In this document: positions 16,990-24,756 of the stretch, piece by piece
How the letters are laid out: each line of letters begins with the position of its first letter
Position numbering within the stretch: position 1 is the first letter of the stretch
Assembly (NCBI GenBank): GCA_014728175.1
Contig: WJMA01000010.1
Location: forward strand, 1-64,000
Direction: 5' to 3'
DNA: 64,000 bases
Source: Candidatus Fermentibacterota bacterium
GTDB lineage: Bacteria; Fermentibacterota; Fermentibacteria; Fermentibacterales; JCC-6
Position numbers and translations under genes: made by a program
Notes under the pieces: generated by a model
Told to the model about the DNA's origin: nothing
Seen by the model: the letters and a program-made list of their open reading frames with translations, nothing else
The model's database searches: none

Positions 16990-18143
16990 TGGCCTCCCCG
17001 GTCTGGGGCGCGGTAATCGTCGCCGCCGGAAGGGGCAAAAGGCACGGCGGGGAGGTCCCCAAGCAGTTCCTGGACCTTGGCGGCAGACCGGTCGTCGATT
17101 GGAGCCTGGCCCTGTTCTCCTCTCCGGAAGAGATGGAGGAGCTGGTGGTCGTGCTCCCTCCGGATGGAAGCTGGCGCTCTATCTGGGCCCCTCCGGACGA
17201 TCTGCAGCTGCTGCAGGCCAAGGGCGGACGGCGAAGGAGCGACTCCGTGCTTAGCGGGCTTTCGAAGCTCCGGAAGGCCACCCACGTGTTGGTGCACGAC
17301 GCCGCCCGGCCGTTGGCCGGCGAGAATCTGCTGCGCCGGGTGATGGAGGTCACGATCCGTTGCGGAGCGGCGGTCCCCCTGGTGAGGGTCCCCGATACGA
17401 TAAAGAGGGTCTCCGATGAAGGGCATATACTGGGCACCGTTCCCCGGGACGATCTTCGATTGAGCCAAACCCCCCAGGGCTGTCTTCGGGAAAGGCTCCT
17501 GGAAGCTCTGAGCACGGGGGAGGAATTCACCGACGAGGCTGCCGCCCTGGAGGCTTCCGGAGTGGAGGTAGCCGTGGTGCGGGGCGACCCGCGGAACATC
17601 AAGATAACGACGAGGGAAGATATGGATACGGCCGAAAGGCTGGTGCGAAGCTACGGTCCGGGCCGTCGAACGGGGCTGGGAATGGACTTCCATCGCTTCG
17701 CGAAGAAGGGGACCCTGGCTCTGTGCGGGGTCACCTTTCCCGACCTACCGGCCCTGGAAGGCCACTCCGACGGAGACGTCGGCCTGCATGCCATAGCCGA
17801 CGCGGCACTGTCGGCATCCAGGCTGGGGGACGTGGGAACCCTCTTTCCTCCGGACGATCCCGCATACCGGGGAGCGGACAGCGGCTTGCTGCTCCGAAAG
17901 GTGCGGGAGGTGGTGCAGAGCGAGGGATGGAGGTTCGGGTTCGTGGACTTGACCGTAGTGGGAGAGAGACCTAAGGTCAGCGAGCATCGGGAATCCATGA
18001 TCGAATCCGTAGGCTCCCTGCTCGGGCTGAGACGGAGTCAGGTCTGGGTCAAGGGTACCACGACCAACTCCCTGGGCGAGATAGGCCGGGGAGAGGGACT
18101 GGGAGCCGTGGCGCTGCTGACGCTGGAGCGGTCCGGGTCTTGA
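16989..18143 (+). CDS. ispDF: Bifunctional IspD-IspF enzyme of the MEP isoprenoid pathway
   Basis: The N-terminal half (about 1-220) is 2-C-methyl-D-erythritol 4-phosphate cytidylyltransferase, with VAAGRGKRHGGEVPKQF and LVHDAARPL. The C-terminal half (about 225-384) is 2-C-methyl-D-erythritol 2,4-cyclodiphosphate synthase, with GMDFHRF, LEGHSDGDVGLHAIADA and the TPPDDP-like GTLFPPDDPAYRGADS segment. The fusion joins the third and fifth steps of the pathway and is known from several proteobacterial groups. Both active sites look intact. Its stop overlaps the TTG start of the DedA gene (TTGA). Confidence 0.96.
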   Translation: MASPVWGAVIVAAGRGKRHGGEVPKQFLDLGGRPVVDWSLALFSSPEEMEELVVVLPPDGSWRSIWAPPDDLQLLQAKGGRRRSDSVLSGLSKLRKATHVLVHDAARPLAGENLLRRVMEVTIRCGAAVPLVRVPDTIKRVSDEGHILGTVPRDDLRLSQTPQGCLRERLLEALSTGEEFTDEAAALEASGVEVAVVRGDPRNIKITTREDMDTAERLVRSYGPGRRTGLGMDFHRFAKKGTLALCGVTFPDLPALEGHSDGDVGLHAIADAALSASRLGDVGTLFPPDDPAYRGADSGLLLRKVREVVQSEGWRFGFVDLTVVGERPKVSEHRESMIESVGSLLGLRRSQVWVKGTTTNSLGEIGRGEGLGAVALLTLERSGS

Positions 18144-18757
18144 TAGCGTGGGTCCTTTCGCTTCTGCAGAGTCATCCCCCCGGGATATGGGTGTTGGGGC
18201 TTCTGGGCATGACCGCCGCCACCGAGACCATGTTCCCGCCCTTTCCCGGAGACCTGGTCTTCTTGATAGTCGCCGGGTGGGCGGTTCTGGGAGGATCACC
18301 CATCTGGGGCGTGATTGCTGTCGGGTTCCTCGGCTGCCTGGTCTCCAGCTACTTCCTGTACAGAATAGGAAACACGGCCGGTCGGGGTTTCACCAGGGGC
18401 TATCTCTCCAGGAAGTTCGACCCGGAAAAGGTTGAGCGGGCGCAGAAACTCTTCTCCGGACATGGGCCGATCATCCTGATAGCCAGCAGGTTCATCCCCG
18501 GCATAAGGTCTCTCCTGGTAGTGGTCGCCGGTGCCTCGGGAATGACCGCCACCGCCACCCTGCTCCCGGTCGCTCTCAGCGCCGCTGTGTGGTACTCGCT
18601 GCTGGCGGTGGGCGGAAAGTTGATGGGAGCGAATGCGGAGGCGGCCAGAGCGTTCATGGACAGCTACGAGCGATGGATATGGCTTGCCGTAGGGGTCGGG
18701 GCGGGGATATACGCCCTGGGAATGATCTTCAGATCGAGGGGAGAGAGTGAGGGATGA
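18140..18757 (+). CDS. DedA family membrane protein
   Basis: This polytopic inner-membrane protein of 205 aa has the DedA (SNARE-associated/VTT) signature: an N-terminal ETMFPPFPGDLVFLIVAG with the acidic residue and prolines, and the central RFIPGIRSLLVVVAG (consensus R-F-I-P-G-x-R). DedA proteins support membrane homeostasis, and some recycle undecaprenyl phosphate or phospholipids. The TTG start overlaps the ispDF stop as TTGA, and the stop overlaps the next gene as ATGA. Linkage to ispDF, an early step toward undecaprenyl phosphate, is suggestive but not proof of function. Confidence 0.9.
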   Translation: MIAWVLSLLQSHPPGIWVLGLLGMTAATETMFPPFPGDLVFLIVAGWAVLGGSPIWGVIAVGFLGCLVSSYFLYRIGNTAGRGFTRGYLSRKFDPEKVERAQKLFSGHGPIILIASRFIPGIRSLLVVVAGASGMTATATLLPVALSAAVWYSLLAVGGKLMGANAEAARAFMDSYERWIWLAVGVGAGIYALGMIFRSRGESEG

Positions 18758-19494
18758 GCGGCGGCGATGTATGGCGGGCGGTCTCGGCCGTATTCGTTCA
18801 GCTGGTAAGACCTGGCCGGGCCTACAGGCTTCTGCGACGACCCCGCGCGGCGATGGTAGCCCTGTCGGTAACCGCCGGGGTGGTGGTCGGGCTATCCGCC
18901 CTTACGCTGATGCTTATGGATTGGGAACGGATAGAGAGGGAATGGCGTCTGGAGAGGACCGAGGAGCTTCTATCGGAGGAACGCTCGACTGCCTACACGG
19001 ATAGCGTCCTGACCGAGGAGATGTCCATGCTGGAGTGGCGCAGGAGCTCCCTTCCTCTCATAAGCCTCATGGAGAGAGCGCTTTACGCATTGGTAGGCGG
19101 GCTGGCGACGTTCGGTGTGGTCTACGCCGCCAAATGGAACTGGAAAAGGAATATATTGCTCCACTTGAAGGCGGCCGGCCTGGCTCAGGGAGCGTACATG
19201 ATCGTGGGTTTCCTGATCTCGGCCGTTTACGCGGCCGCCGGGTACTGGGACGCACCCTCCCCGGCCCTCTCTGCATTAATGCCCACAGATCTTGCCGACC
19301 CCTCCCGCCTCTACGTGTTCCTGTTCGTCATGCTCTCCCATGTGGACCTGCAGTCCGTGGTTGCGGTGGGACTCTGGGGCACCGGTCTGTCCGCGGCGTT
19401 CGATCGTCCGGCCGGAACGGGAATAAGGGTCACTTCTTTCGTTTATCTCTGCGGTGTGGTTCTGGTGGCTGCTCCCGTACTGGCCTCCCGATGA
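18754..19494 (+). CDS. Polytopic membrane protein, possibly Yip1-like
   Basis: The 246-residue protein has an N-terminal segment LVRPGRAYRLLRRPRAA followed by about five membrane helices (near 34-55, 112-130, 148-170, 185-212, 225-243). A charged periplasmic or cytoplasmic loop of about 50 residues follows the first helix. The 'P..AYRLLRRPRAAM' lead resembles bacterial Yip1/DUF1282-type proteins, but the match is weak. It is coupled to the DedA gene by an ATGA overlap and precedes tolC by 46 bases. Function unknown. Confidence 0.7.
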   Translation: MSGGDVWRAVSAVFVQLVRPGRAYRLLRRPRAAMVALSVTAGVVVGLSALTLMLMDWERIEREWRLERTEELLSEERSTAYTDSVLTEEMSMLEWRRSSLPLISLMERALYALVGGLATFGVVYAAKWNWKRNILLHLKAAGLAQGAYMIVGFLISAVYAAAGYWDAPSPALSALMPTDLADPSRLYVFLFVMLSHVDLQSVVAVGLWGTGLSAAFDRPAGTGIRVTSFVYLCGVVLVAAPVLASR

Positions 19495-19540
19495 GGGCGT
19501 CGCGGGGATCGCCACCGGTCTTGGGCTCGGGGAGGTTTCC

Positions 19541-20863
19541 ATGAAGGTTCTTCTATTTCTTTTCGCTCTGGGTTTTCTGGTAACCGGGGTTTCCGGTGAG
19601 GAGACCGACTCGGGCGACAGCCTGGCCCTTGATCTGTCCGGATGGGTATCGCTGGCCCTGCGAAGCTCCCCCGATCTGGTATCGGCGCGGGCGTCTGTCA
19701 ATACTTCGGAAGCCGCGCTTACCGCATCCAGGTCGTTTATGTGGCCCAGCCTGACCTTTTCCGCCTCCGCCGGTCACGAGTGGACCTCCTCCTCTCTGGG
19801 AGAGTACGAGGTCGGCTCGGGACAAACCGACTACGATTCCTACTCCAGCTCGCTGCTCCTGTCGCAGGAGCTTCTATCCTCCGGCGGCTCCAGCTGGATG
19901 GACCTCTACGCCAGCAGGCATCGGCTCCAAGCATCCCGGCAGGACTACAGGCAGACCGAGCTGGACGTGGTGTTGGAGGTCGTGGAGAGCTACTACTCCT
20001 TCGTGGAGGCCCGGGAGCTTCTGGAGTCCTCCCGCAGAACGCTTCGCAGAAGCAGCAGTCAGCTGGAGAAGACCGAGCATCTTTACGACCTGGGCGCGGC
20101 CACCACCCTGGAGATCACCCAGGCCAGGGTACGGGAAAGCTCGGACAGGCTTGACGTGGCCCAGCGCAGGCAGGCTCTTTCCACGGCTTACTACGATCTA
20201 TGCGAGGCCGCGGGGGTAGAGCCCGACGGCAGTTACGCCGTTCGAGCGGAGGAAGTGTTCCAACCGCTTACCGAGGAGGACGTTCAATCCATCCCCCTGG
20301 TCCTGGACGGGAATCCCTCCCTGGTCGCCCAGAGTGAGAGGTTGTTCTCCACGGAGGACGAGCTCTCCGCCAGCAAGCGCAGCTACTGGCCTTCGCTCAA
20401 CGCGAGGGGCAGGTGGAGCTGGAGCTCCACCGAGTTCGATCTGGGTGGCGTACCCGAGGAGGACAGCTGGAGCGTGTCTCTCAACCTTACCTGGTCGATC
20501 TTCGATGGCTGGCTGCGGGAGAGCAACATCAATAGCGCCCGGGCCAGCGTGCTGCAGAGCAGGGCGTCGCTGGAGTCGCTGCGAAGGTCTTTACGCACCG
20601 GCCTGGAGAGCGCTTACGAGAACCTGCTTTACTCCATAAGGAGCTACGAGCTGGCCGAGCTCAGCTTGGAGCAGGCCCGCAAACAGCTTGAGCTCTCGCA
20701 GACCAGCTACGATCTGGGAGCCCTGAGCCTGCTGGACCTCCTCGAGGCCCAGGAGGGGCTGTCGGATGCCGAGGCGTCGGTGGTCTCCGCCAGGATCTCC
20801 TGCCTGAAGGCCGAGGCCGGTCTGTGGGTTTTGATGGGTAGGATGCCCAGGCTGGGGGAGTAG
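19541..20863 (+). CDS. TolC-family outer-membrane efflux channel protein
   Basis: A signal peptide (MKVLLFLFALGFLVTGVSG) precedes two OEP repeats rich in long amphipathic helices: ALRSSPDLVSARASVNTSEAAL and, in the second half, LLDLLEAQEGLSDAEASVVSA. The trimer should form an outer-membrane channel for an efflux or type I export pump. The start was set at ATG 19541, which has GGAGG upstream; the longer ORF overlaps the previous gene. At 440 aa it is full length. The pump that should follow has been lost (see the scar at 20870-21149), so this channel must work with another pump or be left over. Confidence 0.92.
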   Translation: MKVLLFLFALGFLVTGVSGEETDSGDSLALDLSGWVSLALRSSPDLVSARASVNTSEAALTASRSFMWPSLTFSASAGHEWTSSSLGEYEVGSGQTDYDSYSSSLLLSQELLSSGGSSWMDLYASRHRLQASRQDYRQTELDVVLEVVESYYSFVEARELLESSRRTLRRSSSQLEKTEHLYDLGAATTLEITQARVRESSDRLDVAQRRQALSTAYYDLCEAAGVEPDGSYAVRAEEVFQPLTEEDVQSIPLVLDGNPSLVAQSERLFSTEDELSASKRSYWPSLNARGRWSWSSTEFDLGGVPEEDSWSVSLNLTWSIFDGWLRESNINSARASVLQSRASLESLRRSLRTGLESAYENLLYSIRSYELAELSLEQARKQLELSQTSYDLGALSLLDLLEAQEGLSDAEASVVSARISCLKAEAGLWVLMGRMPRLGE

Positions 20864-20869
20864 GCCGTA

Positions 20870-21149
20870 GTGTCACGTACCCGGAGAGCGTTTCTGACGG
20901 GGCTGGCGCTGGTGGTAGTCGTGGTCCTTATAGTGTCGGTCTCCGGCCGGGAGAATCCTGGGTATCCTGATCGGCTACGCTCTGGCCGCGGCGGTATCGG
21001 AGTTTACGCCCATTCCCTCCAATGTGGAGCCGTGGAGCGTCGCGGTGGCCTTTGAAACAAGCGCCGGTGCGGGAATCATTGCCGGAGTCTACCCTGCCTA
21101 TAGGGTATTCCGGATGAGCCCGGTGGACGCTCTGGGTTACAGATGGTAG
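20870..21149 (+). pseudogene. Deletion scar of a MacA-MacB-type ABC exporter: start of an adaptor gene joined to the end of a permease gene
   Basis: From a GTG at 20870 the first 27 codons encode MSRTRRAFLTGLALVVVVVL..., the basic-then-hydrophobic N-terminus of a MacA/HlyD-type membrane-fusion protein. From about 20949 a different frame (codons in phase with 21147) encodes GRILGILIGYALAAAVSEF, then SAGAGIIAGVYPAYRVFRMS and PVDALGYRW before TAG. This is the C-terminal membrane part and terminal 'YPA.RA...DP.EALRY' motif of MacB/FtsX-type permeases. Nothing remains of the adaptor body, the ATPase or the permease N-terminus. Position right after tolC is exactly where macA-macB normally lie. I read this as one internal deletion of a few kilobases; an assembly collapse is the alternative. 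Confidence 0.75.
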
Positions 21150-21185
21150 CCTATCGCGGTGCGCGGCTGTGGGGGGGTATGTGAC

Positions 21186-23672
21186 ATGATCTCCGGGCGA
21201 AGGCCCCTGGCCAGAAGGCTGACCGCGTTTTCGGCGGGTGTGGGCATCCTGCTTGCGCAGATAGTCTGGAATAGGCAGCTGGTTCTTCTTCTCGGCGGCA
21301 GCGTGGATGCGACGGCGGCGGTTCTGGCCGCGTTCATGCTGGGTCTGGGTCTGGGAGGAAGGACATTCGGCCTGCTGGCCCAGCGCTCCGACCGTCCGGT
21401 GGTGGTGCTCAGGCGCATACTGGCTCTCTGCGCCGTGGTTTCCTTCCTGCCCTTCTTCGGCTCCCGTCTGGCCTCCCAGATGTATCCCACCCTATACGGG
21501 TCCGGGCTTCCAGTACTGCCGGTACGATTCCTGATGAGCCTGGTACTGGTCTTTCCCGCGACCTTCCTGGCGGGGGGCGTGGTCCCGGTTATGGCCAGAA
21601 TCGTCCAGGGGGCGGACGGAGAAAGGGAGACGGCCAGACTATATGGGATAAACGCCGTGGGATCGGCCATCGGAGGCTTCCTGGCGGGATTCGTCCTGCT
21701 GGAGGTCTGCGGCGCGATGTGGACCTTGATCATCGGGGCGGTCCTGCTGGTCCTGCCGTCGGTGCTGTACGTCGAGACCACAGCGAAACCGACCAGAAGG
21801 ACGGGCCGGGGAGAGCGGCCGCCCTGGTTCCTTCTGGGGATATACGCGACCAGCGGCATGATAGCCCTGGCCTACGAAAGCGTCTGGACCAGGCAGTTGT
21901 CCTTCGTCCTGGGAAACAGCACCTACGCGTTTTCCCTGATGGGGGTGATGGTCCTTCTGGGAATAGGCCTGGGGAGCATCGCCGGACAGAAGGCTGGCAG
22001 CAGGGCGGCCAATCCGCTGGTCAGCCTGGCACTGGTGGAGACCGGGTTGGGCATAGCCAGCATACTGCCCCTGTCCGCCCTGGGAAGCTTCAACGACCTG
22101 GTGGATCTGTTCAGTGCGGGCGGCTGGGGAGGAATCGTACTGGGAAGAACCGTTTCCTGTGCCCTGTACATGTTGCCGTCGACCATGCTCATGGGAGCCA
22201 CCTTTCCCCTGATGGTGATGGCTGCGGCCAGAAGTCAAAGGCTGGGAGAGGACGTGGGAACGCTGTCGATGGCCAACTGCATCGGCGCGGCCCTGGGCCC
22301 GGTCTTGGCCACCATGGTTCTGTTCCGCTTCCTGGGCGTTACGGTATCCACCGCGGTGCTGGCCTGCGGCAGCATAGCCCTGGGTACCCTTTTGTTCCTG
22401 AAGGCTTCCCGGAAGCTGTTTCTGCCGATAAGCCTGGTGGCGGCCGCGGTGGTGATAGCCCTGGTTGCGGAATCGCCCCCCCCCGGTTCGCAGCCCCCGC
22501 CGGACATGGAGCTTTTGTTCTTCAGGGAGGATCGAACGGCCACGCTGTCGGTTTTCGGAAGGGAGTGGGACTCGCATAGAAGCCTTCGCATAAACGGGGT
22601 GGAGGAGGTCCCGATCGACCAGCCGTCTCTGGAAGCGTTCTACTCCCTGGGACATCTTCCCTGGGGGTACAACCCCGGGGCGGACCGGGCGATGGTGGTT
22701 GCTCTGGGAGGAGGTGTTACCGCCGGGGCGCTGCTTACCCATCCCCTGCAGCGGGTGGTTTGCGTAGAGCTGTGCCCGGGGCTTCTGGAGGCGCTGCCCC
22801 TGTTCGAGCGGGAGAACCGCAGGCCGGATAGGGACCGGAGGTTCGAGCTGGTCGCAGACGACGGGCGCAACTTCCTTTTGGGCAATGCAGATCTTTACGA
22901 CATAATAATTTGCGATGCAACTCATCCCGGTTCGGTGGACAGCTGGGTCCTCTACACCAGGGAGTTCTACGGATTGGTAAATTCCCGCCTGACCGAGGAC
23001 GGGATCGCCGCCCAGTGGGTACCGCTCCATCAACTCCCACCGGAGGAAATGCTGCGCATACTCGCTACCTGGGCCAGGGTGTTTCCCCATGCCGCGGTTC
23101 ACCTGGTCGGGGGAAGGCACATGGTGCTAGTAGGGTCTCCGGAGGAGCTGGAGCTGGACGTTCAGGCGATGTTCGAAGAGCCGGAGGCCGAAAGCCAGCT
23201 TCGAAGCTTGGGCTATGATCCCCGCTTCCCGGATCAGCTGAGGCCCCTTCTCCACGACCGACACCTGGACCGGCTGGCCGAAAGGGAGAATCTTCGTTCC
23301 AATACCGACACCAGGGCCTACTGCCAGTTCATTCGCTCCAAGCTGAAGGGAGGGGCGCAGAGCACGATCACCCCGAACGTGGCGTCTGCAATGTCCCTGA
23401 GGGATCGACCACCGTCCGATCTGCGCCTGGGCCAGATGATGTACTGGGAGGGTCTTCTTCCCCGGGCGGCGGAGCTTTTTCGGGACCTGGAATCTCCCCT
23501 GGGCAGAAGGTGGCTTTCGGTATGTCTGACCACGGCTGCCGAGCAGCAGGTCCAGGCCGGCAGAGGCGACGAATCGATACCGCTGTTGCGGGAGGCGCTG
23601 AGGGCGGATTCCACATGGAACCGGCCGAAGCGGCTCCTGGATATGATTGAGTCACGACTGCAGGAGTCATAG
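21186..23672 (+). CDS. Membrane-bound spermidine-synthase-like protein with C-terminal repeat region
   Basis: The first 440 residues hold about twelve membrane helices in two similar halves, as in fused MFS/spermidine-synthase proteins. A Rossmann methyltransferase-like domain follows, with VVALGGGVTAGALL, VELCPGLLEAL, DDGRNFLL, DIIICDATHPGS and VLYTREFYGLV, the aminopropyltransferase pattern. The last 120 residues look like helical TPR-type repeats. Such proteins may make polyamines or related compounds at the membrane, but their reaction is mostly unproven. The preferred start is ATG 21186, preceded by a GGGGGGG run; the ORF also has a GTG at 21159. It is the first intact gene after the MacAB scar. 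Confidence 0.82.
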   Translation: MISGRRPLARRLTAFSAGVGILLAQIVWNRQLVLLLGGSVDATAAVLAAFMLGLGLGGRTFGLLAQRSDRPVVVLRRILALCAVVSFLPFFGSRLASQMYPTLYGSGLPVLPVRFLMSLVLVFPATFLAGGVVPVMARIVQGADGERETARLYGINAVGSAIGGFLAGFVLLEVCGAMWTLIIGAVLLVLPSVLYVETTAKPTRRTGRGERPPWFLLGIYATSGMIALAYESVWTRQLSFVLGNSTYAFSLMGVMVLLGIGLGSIAGQKAGSRAANPLVSLALVETGLGIASILPLSALGSFNDLVDLFSAGGWGGIVLGRTVSCALYMLPSTMLMGATFPLMVMAAARSQRLGEDVGTLSMANCIGAALGPVLATMVLFRFLGVTVSTAVLACGSIALGTLLFLKASRKLFLPISLVAAAVVIALVAESPPPGSQPPPDMELLFFREDRTATLSVFGREWDSHRSLRINGVEEVPIDQPSLEAFYSLGHLPWGYNPGADRAMVVALGGGVTAGALLTHPLQRVVCVELCPGLLEALPLFERENRRPDRDRRFELVADDGRNFLLGNADLYDIIICDATHPGSVDSWVLYTREFYGLVNSRLTEDGIAAQWVPLHQLPPEEMLRILATWARVFPHAAVHLVGGRHMVLVGSPEELELDVQAMFEEPEAESQLRSLGYDPRFPDQLRPLLHDRHLDRLAERENLRSNTDTRAYCQFIRSKLKGGAQSTITPNVASAMSLRDRPPSDLRLGQMMYWEGLLPRAAELFRDLESPLGRRWLSVCLTTAAEQQVQAGRGDESIPLLREALRADSTWNRPKRLLDMIESRLQES

Positions 23673-23687
23673 CTCTTTGGAGGAAAG

Positions 23688-24629
23688 ATGCCCAAGATAG
23701 CCTTTCTCTTTCCCGGCCAGGCCTCCCAGAGTGTGGGCATGGACGAGCATCTCGATGCGTACCCGGAAGCCGTGGAGGTGCTGGACAACCTGTCTCAACT
23801 CCAAACCGACGAGGACCTGAGAGAGCTGATATCCAACGGCCCTGAGGATCTGCTGACCAGGACCGACAACGTTCAGCCCGCCATAGCGGCGGTCAGCCTG
23901 GCCACCCTGGCCGTGCTCGAGAGGGCGGGAGTGGTGCCGCAGGGAGCGGCCGGCCACAGCCTGGGCGAGTACTCGGCACTGGTGGCGGCCGAGGTGATCG
24001 ATGTAGACCGGGCCTTGAGGCTGACCAGAGTCAGGGGAGAGCTGATGCAGCGATGCGCCGACCGTCATCCCGGAGGCATGCTCGCCCTGCTGGGTATGGA
24101 GGTGGAGCGGGTGAGAGAATGTCTGGAGGATGCTTCCCGATTGGGCCCGGTCGGCATCGCCAACGTCAACTCGTCCGGACAGGTTGTCGTCTCCGGTGCC
24201 CGGGAGGCCTTGGATAGGGCTAAGGAGCTGTGTAAAGAATCGGGTGCCAAGAGGATAATACCCCTGAAGGTGTCCGGGGCCTGGCACTCGCCGCTGATGG
24301 AGGATGCCGCGGAGGGATTGTGGTCGGCTCTGGTGGAGACCCGGTTCGACGACCCCGACCTGCCGGTTCTGGCCAACGTAACCGCCGACTACCTGGTCTC
24401 CGGGGATGAAAGCAGGATTCTTCTGCGCAAGCAGGTAGTATCTCCAGTGATGTGGGCGGCCACCATGGACAGGATGATCGATGACGGCTACGACACCTTC
24501 GTAGAGGTGGGGCCGGGTAGGGTGCTTCAGGGCCTTCTGCGCCGCAGGGAGGACATCTCCCTGTACGGCACCCAGGACGCGGACGCCCTCACCAGAACCG
24601 TAACCAACCTGGGGACGGGGGAACGTTAA
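23688..24629 (+). CDS. fabD: Malonyl-CoA:ACP transacylase
   Basis: FabD loads malonate on acyl carrier protein for fatty-acid synthesis. The 313-residue protein has the N-terminal FLFPGQASQ oxyanion segment, the nucleophile GHSLGEYSAL, an Arg-containing VRGELMQ, the catalytic His in SGAWHSPLME, and the C-terminal FVEVGPGRVLQGL. No other fab gene is adjacent, which is unusual since fabD normally lies in a fab cluster. It ends the plus-strand run begun at yicC. Confidence 0.95.
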   Translation: MPKIAFLFPGQASQSVGMDEHLDAYPEAVEVLDNLSQLQTDEDLRELISNGPEDLLTRTDNVQPAIAAVSLATLAVLERAGVVPQGAAGHSLGEYSALVAAEVIDVDRALRLTRVRGELMQRCADRHPGGMLALLGMEVERVRECLEDASRLGPVGIANVNSSGQVVVSGAREALDRAKELCKESGAKRIIPLKVSGAWHSPLMEDAAEGLWSALVETRFDDPDLPVLANVTADYLVSGDESRILLRKQVVSPVMWAATMDRMIDDGYDTFVEVGPGRVLQGLLRRREDISLYGTQDADALTRTVTNLGTGER

Positions 24630-24683
24630 ATCTCAATTAAAGCAAGCATAGTACACTTTTGCCTGGCTCGAGTTGAACGCTCA

Positions 24684-24721
24684 CCCCGATTGCGGGGCTA
24701 CGGGATGCAGCAATTTAATTG
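24684..24721. promoter_or_regulatory. Hairpin and A+T-rich palindrome between fabD and the adenylate cyclase gene
   Basis: CCCCG/CGGGG forms a five-pair hairpin with an ATTG loop at 24684-24697 and could help terminate fabD transcription, though no T-tract follows. CAATTTAATTG at 24711-24721 is an A+T palindrome in G+C-rich surroundings, 35 bases before the cyclase start, where an operator would sit. The remaining gap shows nothing else I recognise. Confidence 0.3.
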
Positions 24722-24756
24722 GCGTTTAACATTCCCCCGTCCCCATAAGGGATAAG

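Noticed and set aside
21639-23120. 493-residue minus-strand ORF opposite the spermidine-synthase-like gene
   Set aside because: Gln/Gly/His/Arg-rich shadow of hydrophobic codons on the other strand.
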